Assembly (NCBI RefSeq): GCF_002860285.1 | Contig: NZ_PGVF01000014.1 | Coordinates: forward strand, 1-64,000 | Length of the DNA: 64,000 nt | Reading direction: 5' to 3' | From: Bacillus sp. M6-12 | GTDB taxonomy: Bacteria > Bacillota > Bacilli > Bacillales > DSM-1321 | Notes under the pieces: generated by a model | The model's database searches: none | What the model was told of the DNA's origin: nothing | What the model saw: the letters and a program-made list of their open reading frames with translations, nothing else | Translations under genes and position numbers: made by a program | Shown here: one piece after another, positions 54,964-62,762 of the stretch | Numbering within the stretch: the first letter of the stretch is position 1 | How the letters are laid out: each line of letters begins with the position of its first letter

Positions 54964-55353
54964 TTGAAGAAAAAACTTATTGCTGGCACATTAGCTTTTG
55001 GATTAATTACTGCAGCCACTCTAGTAAATGGAGCTGAATTAGCAGATATTCCGTCTTTGTATAATGTAAAACCTGAGATTGAGGTTGCAGATATTCCGTC
55101 TTTGCATAATGTAAAACCTGAGATTGAGGTTGCAGACATTCCGTCACTGCATAGTGTAAAACCTGGGATTGAGGTTGCGGACATTCCATCACTGCATAGT
55201 GTAAAACCTGGGATTGAGGTTGCGGACATTCCATCACTGCATAGCGTAAAGCGTGAGTTTGAGGTTGCAGACATTCCATCACTGCATAGCGTAAAGCGTG
55301 AGTTTGAGGTTGCAGACATTCCATCATTGCATAGCGTAAAGCTAATAGGATAA
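54964..55353 (+). CDS. Secreted multi-copy peptide precursor (proposed pheromone)
   Basis: 129 residues. TTG 54964 with GGTGGG five bases upstream is my start; TTG 54952 and GTG 54955 are in-frame options. TATAAT at 54925-54930 has no good -35, which would fit activation by the regulator. Residues 1-24 are a signal peptide (KKKLIAGTLAFGLITAATLV, then NGA). The rest is seven 15-residue units, of type EVADIPSLHSVKPGI, with the core ADIPSLxxVK invariant and the last three positions PEI, PEI, PGI, PGI, REF, REF, LIG. ADIPSL recalls PapR ADLPFEF, a resemblance only. No other domain. Confidence 0.85.
   Translation: MKKKLIAGTLAFGLITAATLVNGAELADIPSLYNVKPEIEVADIPSLHNVKPEIEVADIPSLHSVKPGIEVADIPSLHSVKPGIEVADIPSLHSVKREFEVADIPSLHSVKREFEVADIPSLHSVKLIG
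55036..55350 (+). repeat. Seven tandem 45-bp units in the precursor gene
   Basis: Exact 45-base period: units begin at 55036, 55081, 55126, 55171, 55216, 55261 and 55306. Units 3 and 4 differ by two bases, 5 and 6 by one, 1 and 2 by few, so the array grew by doublings. The last unit ends in LIG and the stop. Confidence 0.95.
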
Positions 55354-55369
55354 CGAGGAAAATAGATGA

Positions 55370-55415
55370 GCAAATAAGCACCACTTAACTCAAACGTTAA
55401 GTGGTGCTTATTTGC
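55370..55415 (+). terminator. Terminator of the regulator-precursor unit
   Basis: 20-base arms (GCAAATAAGCACCACTTAAC and its exact complement) around TCAAAC. No long T-run follows, but the stem tip/flank is AT-rich; works symmetrically. Confidence 0.75.
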
Positions 55416-55487
55416 ATAAACTTGCTATTTATTTAATAATAGCTTTCTGAATATGAGAAGTAGTTAACAGAACCACTTTTTTTTCAA

Positions 55488-55637
55488 TCACTCCTGCCCT
55501 GCATGGGTAACATTACAGTCAGATAAGGAGTTTCCATCAGGATCAGAGAATCCAAACCCGCCAGAGCCTGGCATACCTCCGAGTGAATTCTTTATATTAC
55601 TTGCATTTAAATCAAATCTCAATTTTTGACAAATAAT
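55488..55637 (-). pseudogene. Remnant of a VOC (glyoxalase-like) gene
   Basis: A 49-codon minus-strand frame without start ends LNASNIKNSLGGMPGSGGFG, FSDPDGNSLSDCN and a stop. FxDPDGN is the usual final strand motif of VOC proteins. The 5' part is gone. It lies between the precursor terminator and comK. Confidence 0.5.
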
Positions 55638-55740
55638 TCAAAATTTTGTAACAATAACAGTAAATATGTGGAAGAAAATAATTTCCGATTTCTGTATTAT
55701 TAAATATTATATAGGAGTGTACAGGAAGGGGATTTTGGTA

Positions 55741-56238
55741 ATGGAAGAAAATGAACGATATAAGGTTTCACGGTCGACAATGGCGCTTGAACCGGCACAG
55801 CATCCTCTGTATCAAACAAAGATATCCGATTTAAAGGGTACATATTATACGCGAAAGTCCATACGGATGCTGTTAAATGAGGCGTGCTTAAATGGAGGGG
55901 CAGGGTACAGCGGAAGGCTTGAATCTGCCAGGTGGTTATTAAAGCATTATAAGAAGACTCCATTACTTATTTGTCCCTTGCAGCGAATATATGCTTTTCC
56001 TACACATTCTCCAAAGTCTCATGAATGCATGTGGATCTTTCCCCGCCACTTACAGAGCTTTGATGACGCAACACACACTGCTACCTTTAAGAACGGAACC
56101 AAGCTAATAGTAAATTGCTCACCCCACGTATTTCATAAACAAAAAGGCAGGGCTGCAGACCTTGCCATCAAACTGTGCAAACCTGATGAGTTAAGAAGTA
56201 TCGAATATCTTTCCTTTCGCAGGCCATTAAAGAAATGA
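55741..56238 (+). CDS. comK: ComK family competence transcription factor
   Basis: 165 residues. Conserved ComK pieces are LNGGAGYSGRLESARWLL near 51, KKTPLLICPLQRIYAFPTHS near 71, and CMWIFPRHLQS near 97, matching YAGRKAG, KPPIMVDPSNQIFLFPT and CGWI in B. subtilis ComK. ComK activates DNA-uptake genes by binding AT-rich K-boxes; I see no clear K-box upstream here. AAGGGGA precedes ATG 55741. It is transcribed in the same direction as the RRNPP pair, beyond a terminator and the VOC remnant. Confidence 0.87.
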   Translation: MEENERYKVSRSTMALEPAQHPLYQTKISDLKGTYYTRKSIRMLLNEACLNGGAGYSGRLESARWLLKHYKKTPLLICPLQRIYAFPTHSPKSHECMWIFPRHLQSFDDATHTATFKNGTKLIVNCSPHVFHKQKGRAADLAIKLCKPDELRSIEYLSFRRPLKK

Positions 56239-56245
56239 ACAGAAG

Positions 56246-56282
56246 ATAAGACCCTGTGCTATTTTTACAAGAGGTCTTTCTT
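56246..56282 (+). terminator. Possible terminator of comK
   Basis: AAGACC and GGTCTT with a long loop and TTTCTTTTTG; weak. Confidence 0.45.
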
Positions 56283-56537
56283 TTTGACTCAGATTAATTA
56301 TTTGTGATTTATTTATTAATTTACCTAATTTATACATTAAACGTAGTATGATTGCTAAAACAACACAGTAAGATGCTTTTTACAGGATTTTATTTGGAAG
56401 GAAGAAGTTAATGCAAATTTGATATAATGTTTCTATTATTTTTTACATTATATTTCCATTGATTAATCAATCAAACTACATGAAAAGTTGAAAACAATAT
56501 AGGCTCCTTTTCACGTAAAAATGAGGAGTGAAAAGCT
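56283..56537. other. Intergenic region after comK
   Basis: AT-rich; no gene seen. Confidence 0.35.
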
Positions 56538-56738
56538 CTACTCCTCGAAAAATTTATTGAATTTTTCTTTGTGGTTAGTGGTTGCATTTTGTACATATGG
56601 ATTGTATTCTTCGGGATTTTCCGGATCAAGATTTGTTTTAATCACCAGGGTAGGCTGGGGGTTGCGCGGTTCTAACATTCGGTCTTCCAGTTCTTTAAAA
56701 TCAGGCATATTTTTGCTGCCGGGCTTTTGCGGCTCCAT
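56538..56738 (-). CDS. Small acidic protein of unknown function
   Basis: 66 residues, Pro/Asn/Glu-rich: MEPQKPGSKNMPDFKELEDR, then MLEPRNPQPTLVIKTNLDP and EYNPYVQNATTNHKEKFNKF. No cysteine. AGGAGGTGAATTACA gives it one of the best ribosome sites in the window, so I take it as real. No family recognised. Confidence 0.68.
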   Translation of the reverse strand: MEPQKPGSKNMPDFKELEDRMLEPRNPQPTLVIKTNLDPENPEEYNPYVQNATTNHKEKFNKFFEE

Positions 56739-57000
56739 TGTAATTCACCTCCTGAACATAGATTGCCTGATATATTGTGAAATATACAAACAGCCGTTTT
56801 TAACTTATTCCTTCACTACTTTACGGATTCCATAATGTGTTGAGTATTAAATACTTATTATGTTGGTATATATAGGAATGACTGCAAATCCATAATTCCA
56901 GATGAAAAGGAACTGATTGCATACAGTGTAAGATGTGAGAAATTCTAATTAAGATTGGGTGTTATCATTCTTATCTAATGCTAAATGAGGTGAACAAACA

Positions 57001-57741
57001 TTGTCAGAATACAATAGCAGAGTAGTGATCATAACTGGTGCCGGAAACGGAATCGGAAGGGAAATTGCCAAAAGATTTGCCGCAGATGGGGAGAATGTAA
57101 TCGCGGCGGATAAAGATGAGGCTGCCGGGGAGGAAACGGTAAACCTTATTAAGGCGTCCGGCGGTAATTCATTGTTTATCCAAACGGATGTCCGGAAAGA
57201 GTTCGATATCAAAACAATGATTCAGGATACAGTAAAGTATTTTGGGAAAATTGATGTATTGATCAACAATGCAGGTGTTTCTTCATTCAAGCCGCTCTTT
57301 GAACTGTCAGCTATGGAATGGGACGATATCATTGCTTCTAATCTTAGAAGTGCGTTCCTTGCTTCCAGGGAAGCAGCCAGAATCATGAAGCCGGGCAGCA
57401 GTATAATTAATATTTCATCTACCAGAGCGTTTATGTCCGAACCTGATTCAGAAGCTTATGCAGCATCAAAAGGGGGAATATACGCATTAACCCATGCTTT
57501 GGCAGCATCCCTAAGCGAAAAGCGAATAAGAGTCAACTCGATTAGTCCTGGATGGATCCAAAATACGGACTACGAAAATCTGAAGGAGGGAGACCATCTG
57601 CAGCATTGGTCAGGCCGTGTGGGTAAACCTTCAGATATTGCAAGAGCATGCAAGTATCTATGCGAAGAAGGCAATGATTTTATCAATGGAGAGAACATTG
57701 TAATAGATGGAGGAATGACAAGAAAAATGATATATGAATAG
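57001..57741 (+). CDS. SDR family oxidoreductase
   Basis: 246 residues, classical SDR. TGAGNGIGREIA near 12 for cofactor, NNAGVSS near 87, and the catalytic S-Y-K in NISSTRAF near 135 and YAASKGG near 155. AADKDEAAG at 35-43 includes the acidic residue typical of NAD preference. TTG 57001 follows GAGGTGA. Substrate unknown. A terminator follows. Confidence 0.9.
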   Translation: MSEYNSRVVIITGAGNGIGREIAKRFAADGENVIAADKDEAAGEETVNLIKASGGNSLFIQTDVRKEFDIKTMIQDTVKYFGKIDVLINNAGVSSFKPLFELSAMEWDDIIASNLRSAFLASREAARIMKPGSSIINISSTRAFMSEPDSEAYAASKGGIYALTHALAASLSEKRIRVNSISPGWIQNTDYENLKEGDHLQHWSGRVGKPSDIARACKYLCEEGNDFINGENIVIDGGMTRKMIYE

Positions 57742-57749
57742 CAAAAGAA

Positions 57750-57780
57750 AGACCAAATCTCCTATGATTTGGTCTGTTTT
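57750..57780 (+). terminator. Terminator of the SDR gene
   Basis: AGACCAAATC and GATTTGGTCT around TCCTAT, then GTTTTAT. Confidence 0.83.
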
Positions 57781-57805
57781 ATGAATTGGCAAGGTGCCAG
57801 CAGTT

Positions 57806-58192
57806 TTACTGAAAAAATGTATTGTGCTGATTGCCTTTTTGATTCTTCCGGTACAGTTTTAATTCCTTGATCAGCGTTGCTTGCGCATCTTCAGTCTGCT
57901 TAATAGAAAAGCCGTACAGGTACTTTCCAGTCTGTATTTTTTGCCATACAATCGATCCGGACAAGTTGATGGCCGAAGAGTTTAACTGAAAGGAAAGAGT
58001 AAGCTCTAAGTCAGGGTTTAGAGGGAAATTTAGGACTGACCGGAATTTTGCCCCTTTTGGGCTAATATCCAGTAGCTCCATTACTCCCTTTTTGCTTACC
58101 CCTTGCTCCCCATTAATTTTTGTTATAAAAAAATGGCCAGGAACTGGAACTGGAAAAGAAAAGCGGAATGACTCTTCCCGTTTATATTTCAT
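57806..58192 (-). CDS. PilZ-domain protein
   Basis: 128 residues, single PilZ domain: KREESFRFSFP near 4-14 for the RxxxR region (degenerate, R-E-E-S-F-R), and LDISPKGAKFR near 41 for D/NxSxxG. It likely binds c-di-GMP, though the first motif is not perfect. Second PilZ gene in the window after 30667; unlike that one it lacks the YcgR_N part. Convergent with the SDR gene. Confidence 0.8.
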   Translation of the reverse strand: MKYKREESFRFSFPVPVPGHFFITKINGEQGVSKKGVMELLDISPKGAKFRSVLNFPLNPDLELTLSFQLNSSAINLSGSIVWQKIQTGKYLYGFSIKQTEDAQATLIKELKLYRKNQKGNQHNTFFQ

Positions 58193-58367
58193 TTGAATCC
58201 TCCACCGGATAAATTGTAACTAACTTCCATTTTCCTGTGAAATATGGAATTTTTCAAGTGCCTATACCAAAAGGTTTATTACAATTTTTTGACTTTGCTA
58301 CTTTCAAAAAATGATTTAAGTTCTTTTTTTTTGCGCCTAAATCATAGGATGGGAATAAATAAAAAAA

Positions 58368-58673
58368 ATGGAGGGATGGCCTATTAAAGACCAAAGCTTG
58401 CTGCTAAGGCTGAAGGTGCTTAATAACATGATCTTAAGGGAAATAGTTACGGAAGGCGGGAACTTTGAACTTCATACGCTAAAGCAGGCTGCCGAATGGA
58501 ACTCCAGAGTGATAAATAATCTTGTAGAAGTGTTATTAAATGAGGGTACTAACCAGGAGCCGGCTCTAAAAGCGGCTGTTACCCAAATGAGGATTGCTGT
58601 AAATGCCATGAAAATAATCGAAAAGGATACAATAAACAATAAGGAAGATTTAGTAAAAGAATTTATTCTTTAG
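58368..58673 (+). CDS. Small helical protein of unknown function
   Basis: Up to 101 residues. The start is doubtful: ATG 58368 has only A-rich sequence upstream, but GGAGGG lies at 58370-58375, seven bases before an ATT codon in frame at 58383. The protein is all-helical: SLLLRLKVLNNMILREIV, then NLVEVLLNEGTNQEPALK and MRIAVNAMKIIEK. No motif recognised. Confidence 0.6.
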   Translation: MEGWPIKDQSLLLRLKVLNNMILREIVTEGGNFELHTLKQAAEWNSRVINNLVEVLLNEGTNQEPALKAAVTQMRIAVNAMKIIEKDTINNKEDLVKEFIL

Positions 58674-58675
58674 CG

Positions 58676-58702
58676 AAGACTGGCCAAGCCGGTCTTTTTT
58701 TA
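58676..58702 (+). terminator. Terminator of the small helical gene
   Basis: AAGACTGGC and GCCGGTCTT around CAA, then six T. Confidence 0.88.
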
Positions 58703-58800
58703 TGGAAAAAGGGCGGAGCTGCGCCGATTGCTGGGGAAGAGAAAAACTAATTAAAATGTACCCTGAGGAACTTGTAACGTTTAGCCTCGCTCATCGCCAT
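58703..58800. repeat. Dispersed repeat family C, copy 2
   Basis: GGAAAAAGGGCGGAGCTGCG directly after the terminator, then CTAATTAAAATG and TTTAGCCTCGCT, in the same order as at 26455-26560. Confidence 0.55.
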
Positions 58801-59368
58801 TATTTTGTTAGCAATGCTAACTGCTTATCTTATTTCTATATATCGGCTGGGAGGATAAATCATGATGATTTTTTGTGAAAGAAAAATCCTAAAGTTAAAT
58901 ATTCTTCATTACTTGTGAAAACTCAGCTATATTAAAAAATGGCATAAACGGTGAAAAGAGTATTTGTAGCTTTGGAATCGTGTGTATTTTGGTTTTTAAA
59001 AAGGTTGATTAGCCAGAGACTAAAACAGGCAGAATATAAGTTTCCTGCTGATCCTTGAAAATAGCCGATGTAACAGGCGGGATTATGTTTTTTAGTTCAG
59101 ATATATTATTTGATTTTAGGAAAGATTTTCTGTACGATTTTGGTATAAAAAAAGGCAATGCGGCATTGTTTGTCTGCGTAGTAAATGCTATTATGATAGA
59201 TGTTGTCAGTTGTCTGACATCTACATAACGGTTGTTTTACAACAAGACATCAATTTTGTATTTCCAAACATACTTTATCCTTAAATGGGTATTATTAGAA
59301 TGATACTTCAAAGACGGCAAAAAAGTATGTTTACTTTTTTAGATTATTTTTAAAGGAGAATGGTTCTC
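58801..59368. other. Long leader region upstream of ptsH
   Basis: 560 bases with no secure gene. GGGAGGATAAATC precedes an 18-codon frame at 58861, a possible leader peptide. TGTCAG..CTGACA (59204-59219) and GTTGT..ACAAC (59231-59243) are small palindromes. No RAT antiterminator element recognised. Confidence 0.4.
59204..59243. promoter_or_regulatory. Two palindromes upstream of ptsHI
   Basis: TGTCAG-TTGT-CTGACA and GTTGT-TTT-ACAAC lie about 125-165 bases upstream of ptsH. They look like operator sites; no regulator is indicated. Confidence 0.4.
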
Positions 59369-59635
59369 ATGGTAGAAAAAACATTTAAAGTTACAGCTGA
59401 AACAGGAATTCATGCACGTCCGGCGACTTTGCTCGTACAATCTGCAGGCAAGTTCGATTCAGACATTAATCTTGAATATAAAGGCAAGAAAGTAAATCTT
59501 AAATCTATTATGGGCGTTATGTCTTTAGGTATCGGTCAGGGTTCAGATATTACAATTACTGCAGACGGCAGCGATGAGCAGGATGCGCTTAACACTCTAG
59601 AAGAAACTTTGAAAAAAGAAGGCTTAGCAGAGTAA
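59369..59635 (+). CDS. ptsH: Phosphocarrier protein HPr
   Basis: 88 residues, the standard HPr length. His15 is in [11 protein letters not shown], and Ser46, phosphorylated by HPrK in Firmicutes, in [11 protein letters not shown]. It relays phosphate from PtsI to sugar-specific EIIs and, as HPr-Ser-P, acts with CcpA. ATG 59369 is ten bases after AAAGGAG. Overlaps ptsI by one base (TAATG). Confidence 0.97.
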   Translation: MVEKTFKVTAETGIHARPATLLVQSAGKFDSDINLEYKGKKVNLKSIMGVMSLGIGQGSDITITADGSDEQDALNTLEETLKKEGLAE

Positions 59636-61356
59636 TGTCTACAATGCTGCAAGGGATAGCGGCTTCAAGCGGTATTGCGATTGCCAGGGCATACCGTTTG
59701 ATAGAGCCGGATTTAACTGTTGTCAAAAAAACAATCGGGGCACCAGAAGATGAAACGGTACGATTCCAGGAAGCAGTTTCAACTTCCAAGTCGGAATTGC
59801 AGTCCATAAGGGATCGTGCTGAAAAAGAATTGGGTGCGGATAAAGCAGCCATTTTTGATGCTCATCTTCTTGTATTAAGCGACCCTGAGCTTTTAGGCCC
59901 GATAGAAGACAAAATTCAAAACGAACAAGTGAACGCTGAATTTGCTCTAAAGGAAACAGCGGATGTTTTTGTTGCGATGTTCGAACAAATGGATAATGAA
60001 TATATGAAAGAGCGTGCTGCTGATATCCGCGATGTCACAAAACGCGTGCTGGCGCATTTGCTTAATGTCAGGATTCCTAACCCAAGCATGATTGCAGAAG
60101 AAGTAATCATTATTGCTGAGGATCTTACACCTTCTGATACGGCTCAGTTAAACCGTAATTATGTGAAGGGTTTCACTACTGATATTGGAGGCAGGACATC
60201 CCATTCGGCTATTATGGCCCGTTCAATGGAGATTCCGGCGGTAGTTGGAACAAAGGAAGCTACTGAAACAATTGATAATGGAGATCTTGTCATTGTTGAC
60301 GGATTGACAGGACAAGTCCATATAAACCCAACTCCAGAGCTAGTTAAAGAATACGAACAGAAACAAGTAGCTTATGAAGCTCAAAAAGCAGAATGGGCTA
60401 AGCTTGTTAATGAAAAAACAGTTTCAGCTGACGGTCATCATGTAGAGTTGGCAGCTAATATTGGGACGCCAAAGGATCTGAAGGGCGTTATCAGTAATGG
60501 CGGGGAAGGTGTCGGGCTTTACCGAACTGAATTCCTGTACATGGGAAGAGACCAGCTGCCTACAGAGGATGAACAATTTGAAGCATATAAAGCTGTTCTG
60601 GAAGGCATGGATGGTAAACCTGTTGTTGTCCGTACGCTTGATATTGGCGGAGACAAAGAACTTCCATATCTTAGCTTGCCAAAAGAAATGAATCCTTTCC
60701 TGGGATATCGTGCAATTCGCCTTTGTCTTGAAGAGCAGGATATTTTCCGTACACAGCTTCGCGCACTCCTTCGTGCGAGCCAATACGGAAACTTGAAAAT
60801 CATGTTCCCGATGATTGCAACGCTTGGTGAGTTCCGTGAAGCAAAATCCATCCTTTTAGATGAAAAGCAAAAGCTTATAGCTGCAGGCACTAAGGTTGCT
60901 GAGCAGATAGAAGTCGGCATAATGGTGGAAATTCCTTCGACTGCTGTTATGGCTGATACTTTTGCAAAAGAAGTTGATTTCTTCAGTATCGGAACGAATG
61001 ATCTGATTCAATATACCATGGCTGCTGACCGGATGAATGAACGGATTTCATATTTGTATCAGCCGTACAACCCGGCGATACTGCGCCTCGTTAAAATGGT
61101 TATTGATGCTGCTCATAAGGAAGGCAAATGGGCTGGAATGTGCGGCGAAATGGCCGGTGACGAAATCGCGATTCCTGTTCTGGTAGGTCTTGGGCTTGAT
61201 GAATTTTCAATGAGCGCAACTTCCATCCTTAAAGCCCGTTCGCTGATCAGGAAGCTTTCACAGGAAGAAATGAAGAGCTTAGCTCAATCCGTACTGACTA
61301 TGGAAACAAATCAGGATGTTATGGATGCTGTCAAAAAAGCTATAGAAAATCTCTAG
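59635..61356 (+). CDS. ptsI: PTS enzyme I
   Basis: 573 residues. The N-terminal domain holds the phosphorylated His in [13 protein letters not shown] near 188; the C-terminal domain binds phosphoenolpyruvate, with [12 protein letters not shown] (as [12 protein letters not shown]) near 293, MFPMIA and CGEMAGD near 502. First phosphotransferase of the PTS. Starts inside the ptsH stop. Same ptsHI pair as in B. subtilis, but ptsG is not upstream here. Confidence 0.97.
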   Translation: MSTMLQGIAASSGIAIARAYRLIEPDLTVVKKTIGAPEDETVRFQEAVSTSKSELQSIRDRAEKELGADKAAIFDAHLLVLSDPELLGPIEDKIQNEQVNAEFALKETADVFVAMFEQMDNEYMKERAADIRDVTKRVLAHLLNVRIPNPSMIAEEVIIIAEDLTPSDTAQLNRNYVKGFTTDIGGRTSHSAIMARSMEIPAVVGTKEATETIDNGDLVIVDGLTGQVHINPTPELVKEYEQKQVAYEAQKAEWAKLVNEKTVSADGHHVELAANIGTPKDLKGVISNGGEGVGLYRTEFLYMGRDQLPTEDEQFEAYKAVLEGMDGKPVVVRTLDIGGDKELPYLSLPKEMNPFLGYRAIRLCLEEQDIFRTQLRALLRASQYGNLKIMFPMIATLGEFREAKSILLDEKQKLIAAGTKVAEQIEVGIMVEIPSTAVMADTFAKEVDFFSIGTNDLIQYTMAADRMNERISYLYQPYNPAILRLVKMVIDAAHKEGKWAGMCGEMAGDEIAIPVLVGLGLDEFSMSATSILKARSLIRKLSQEEMKSLAQSVLTMETNQDVMDAVKKAIENL

Positions 61357-61365
61357 ATTTTAAAC

Positions 61366-61404
61366 ATACACCTTGTCCATTTTCTTTTGGACAAGGTGTA
61401 TTTA
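61366..61404 (+). terminator. Terminator of ptsHI
   Basis: ATACACCTTGTCCA and its complement around an eight-base loop, then TTTATTT. Confidence 0.88.
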
Positions 61405-61466
61405 TTTGGATAAAATGTGCTTCTGCTTCAAATCCTAATAGTACATTTAAAGTTAGGAGTGGGAAA

Positions 61467-61646
61467 ATGGACGCAAATCGTGTAAAACAAATTCTATCCT
61501 CATCTGCGGATATTACTGTCGAGTACAATGGGGCGAATGTGTGGATTAATTCTCTTAACGAGGATGGACGTACTGCCCGTGTGCACCTAAGAGGCCGTCC
61601 GAATGATCCGAGTGATGTAGCTATTGCAGAACTTCGGGAAGTATAA
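61467..61646 (+). CDS. sspH: H-type small acid-soluble spore protein SspH
   Basis: 59 residues, MDANRVKQILSSSADITVEY, then NGANVWINSLNEDGRTARVH and ending AIAELREV. This fits the H-type SASP family (about 59 residues, MNxxRAKEIxxS lead, V.I..V.E...TARVH). Minor spore-core protein made in the forespore. AGGAGTGGGAAA precedes the ATG. Confidence 0.88.
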   Translation: MDANRVKQILSSSADITVEYNGANVWINSLNEDGRTARVHLRGRPNDPSDVAIAELREV

Positions 61647-61796
61647 AATAAATAATGGAAACATTTTTCGATGGGTGACTGAAAAATAAAAAAATATTTA
61701 CAAAAATAAGTTTTAATCGGTTATACACGGGTAAAAGTAAGTATGCACAATTTGTTAGCTCATTAAAGCAGCTGACATTCTCATTTCCCCCTTTTT

Positions 61797-61833
61797 AGCC
61801 GGCTTGGGCATAAACTCAGGCCGGCCTTTTTTG
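61797..61833 (+). terminator. Terminator of sspH
   Basis: AGCCGGC..GGGC and GCC..GGCCGGCC pairing with T-run; lies about 150 bases after the stop. Confidence 0.7.
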
Positions 61834-61928
61834 TTATTAATTTTAGAAAAGTTCTAAAGTTTCATATTTTTCAAAAAGTATCTGGAAGAGATATAATGAA
61901 ATAGATAATAAAAAAGGGGGACTGTAAA

Positions 61929-62714
61929 ATGGAAACAGGATTAACAGGAAAAAATGCTTTGGTAATTGCATCGAGCCAGGGACTTGGTGAAGCAACAGCC
62001 CGCGAGCTGGTGAAAGAAGGAGCTAATGTGCTGCTTGTAAGCCGGAATGATGAAAAACTGAAAAAGGTAAGTGCGCAGCTTAATGAAGCAGGTCCGGGAA
62101 GAACTGCTTATATTGCGGCCGATATAACAAAAACAGAAGATATTGATTCATTAATTGAAAAGATGATTGGGGAATTTGGCGGCATAGATATTTTGGTGAA
62201 CAATGCCGGTGGACCACCTGCGGGCGGTTTTGAGCAGATGACGGACGAACAGTGGCAAACTTCATTTGAATTGAATTTATTAAGCTATATACGAATTATT
62301 CGAAAAGCACTGCCACACTTAAAAGTGAATGGTGGTAAAATCATAAACATAGCATCCTCTTCCATAAAAGAACCGATCCCTGGATTGATTTTATCCAATA
62401 CATTCCGTACAGCCATTGTTGGTTTATCTAAAACCCTGGCAGAGGAGCTGGCACCATTTAATATTTTGGTGAACACGGTGGGGCCGGGACGGATCGCGAC
62501 CGACCGAGTTCGTCATTTGGATGACGTAAATGCTGAAAAACACGGGCTCAGCCGTGAAGAAGTTGAAGAAAACATGAAACGCAAGATTCCGCTTGGCCGC
62601 TACGGAACACCGGAAGAGTTTGCTAGGGCAATTGTCTTTTTTGCATCGGATGCCAATACATATATGACCGGTGGAGCCTATTTAGTTGATGGCGGTCTGG
62701 TTAGATCGATATAG
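61929..62714 (+). CDS. Atypical SDR family protein lacking the usual Tyr/Lys pair
   Basis: 261 residues, SDR fold. Cofactor loop reads IASSQGLGEATA near 14 in place of TGxxxGIG; NNAGGPP near 93 is intact. At the catalytic position ILSNTFRTAIVGLSKTLA near 157, where YxxxK is expected, I read SxxxR; the preceding Ser (ASSSIKEP near 140) is present. C-terminal MTGGAYLVDGGLVRS is typical. Either a different catalytic use or a binding protein. AAAAAGGGGGAC precedes the ATG. Next to ykwC. Confidence 0.82.
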   Translation: METGLTGKNALVIASSQGLGEATARELVKEGANVLLVSRNDEKLKKVSAQLNEAGPGRTAYIAADITKTEDIDSLIEKMIGEFGGIDILVNNAGGPPAGGFEQMTDEQWQTSFELNLLSYIRIIRKALPHLKVNGGKIINIASSSIKEPIPGLILSNTFRTAIVGLSKTLAEELAPFNILVNTVGPGRIATDRVRHLDDVNAEKHGLSREEVEENMKRKIPLGRYGTPEEFARAIVFFASDANTYMTGGAYLVDGGLVRSI

Positions 62715-62762
62715 CAGGGAAGCGGAAGCGTGTTTTCTTATTTTGTAAATGGGGTGGAGAAA

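Noticed and set aside
55036..55350. Octapeptide/pentapeptide structural repeat such as a wall or coat protein.
   Set aside because: Possible, but too short and too regular, secreted and next to an RRNPP receptor; kept as the main alternative to a pheromone.
54924..55384. Two minus-strand frames of 125-149 codons full of repeats, opposite the peptide precursor.
   Set aside because: They are mirror images of the 45-base repeats, with no ribosome site or signal, and the plus-strand frame has a signal peptide and terminator.
58861..58917. An 18-codon frame with a good ribosome site upstream of ptsH.
   Set aside because: Too short to claim; noted as a possible leader peptide only.
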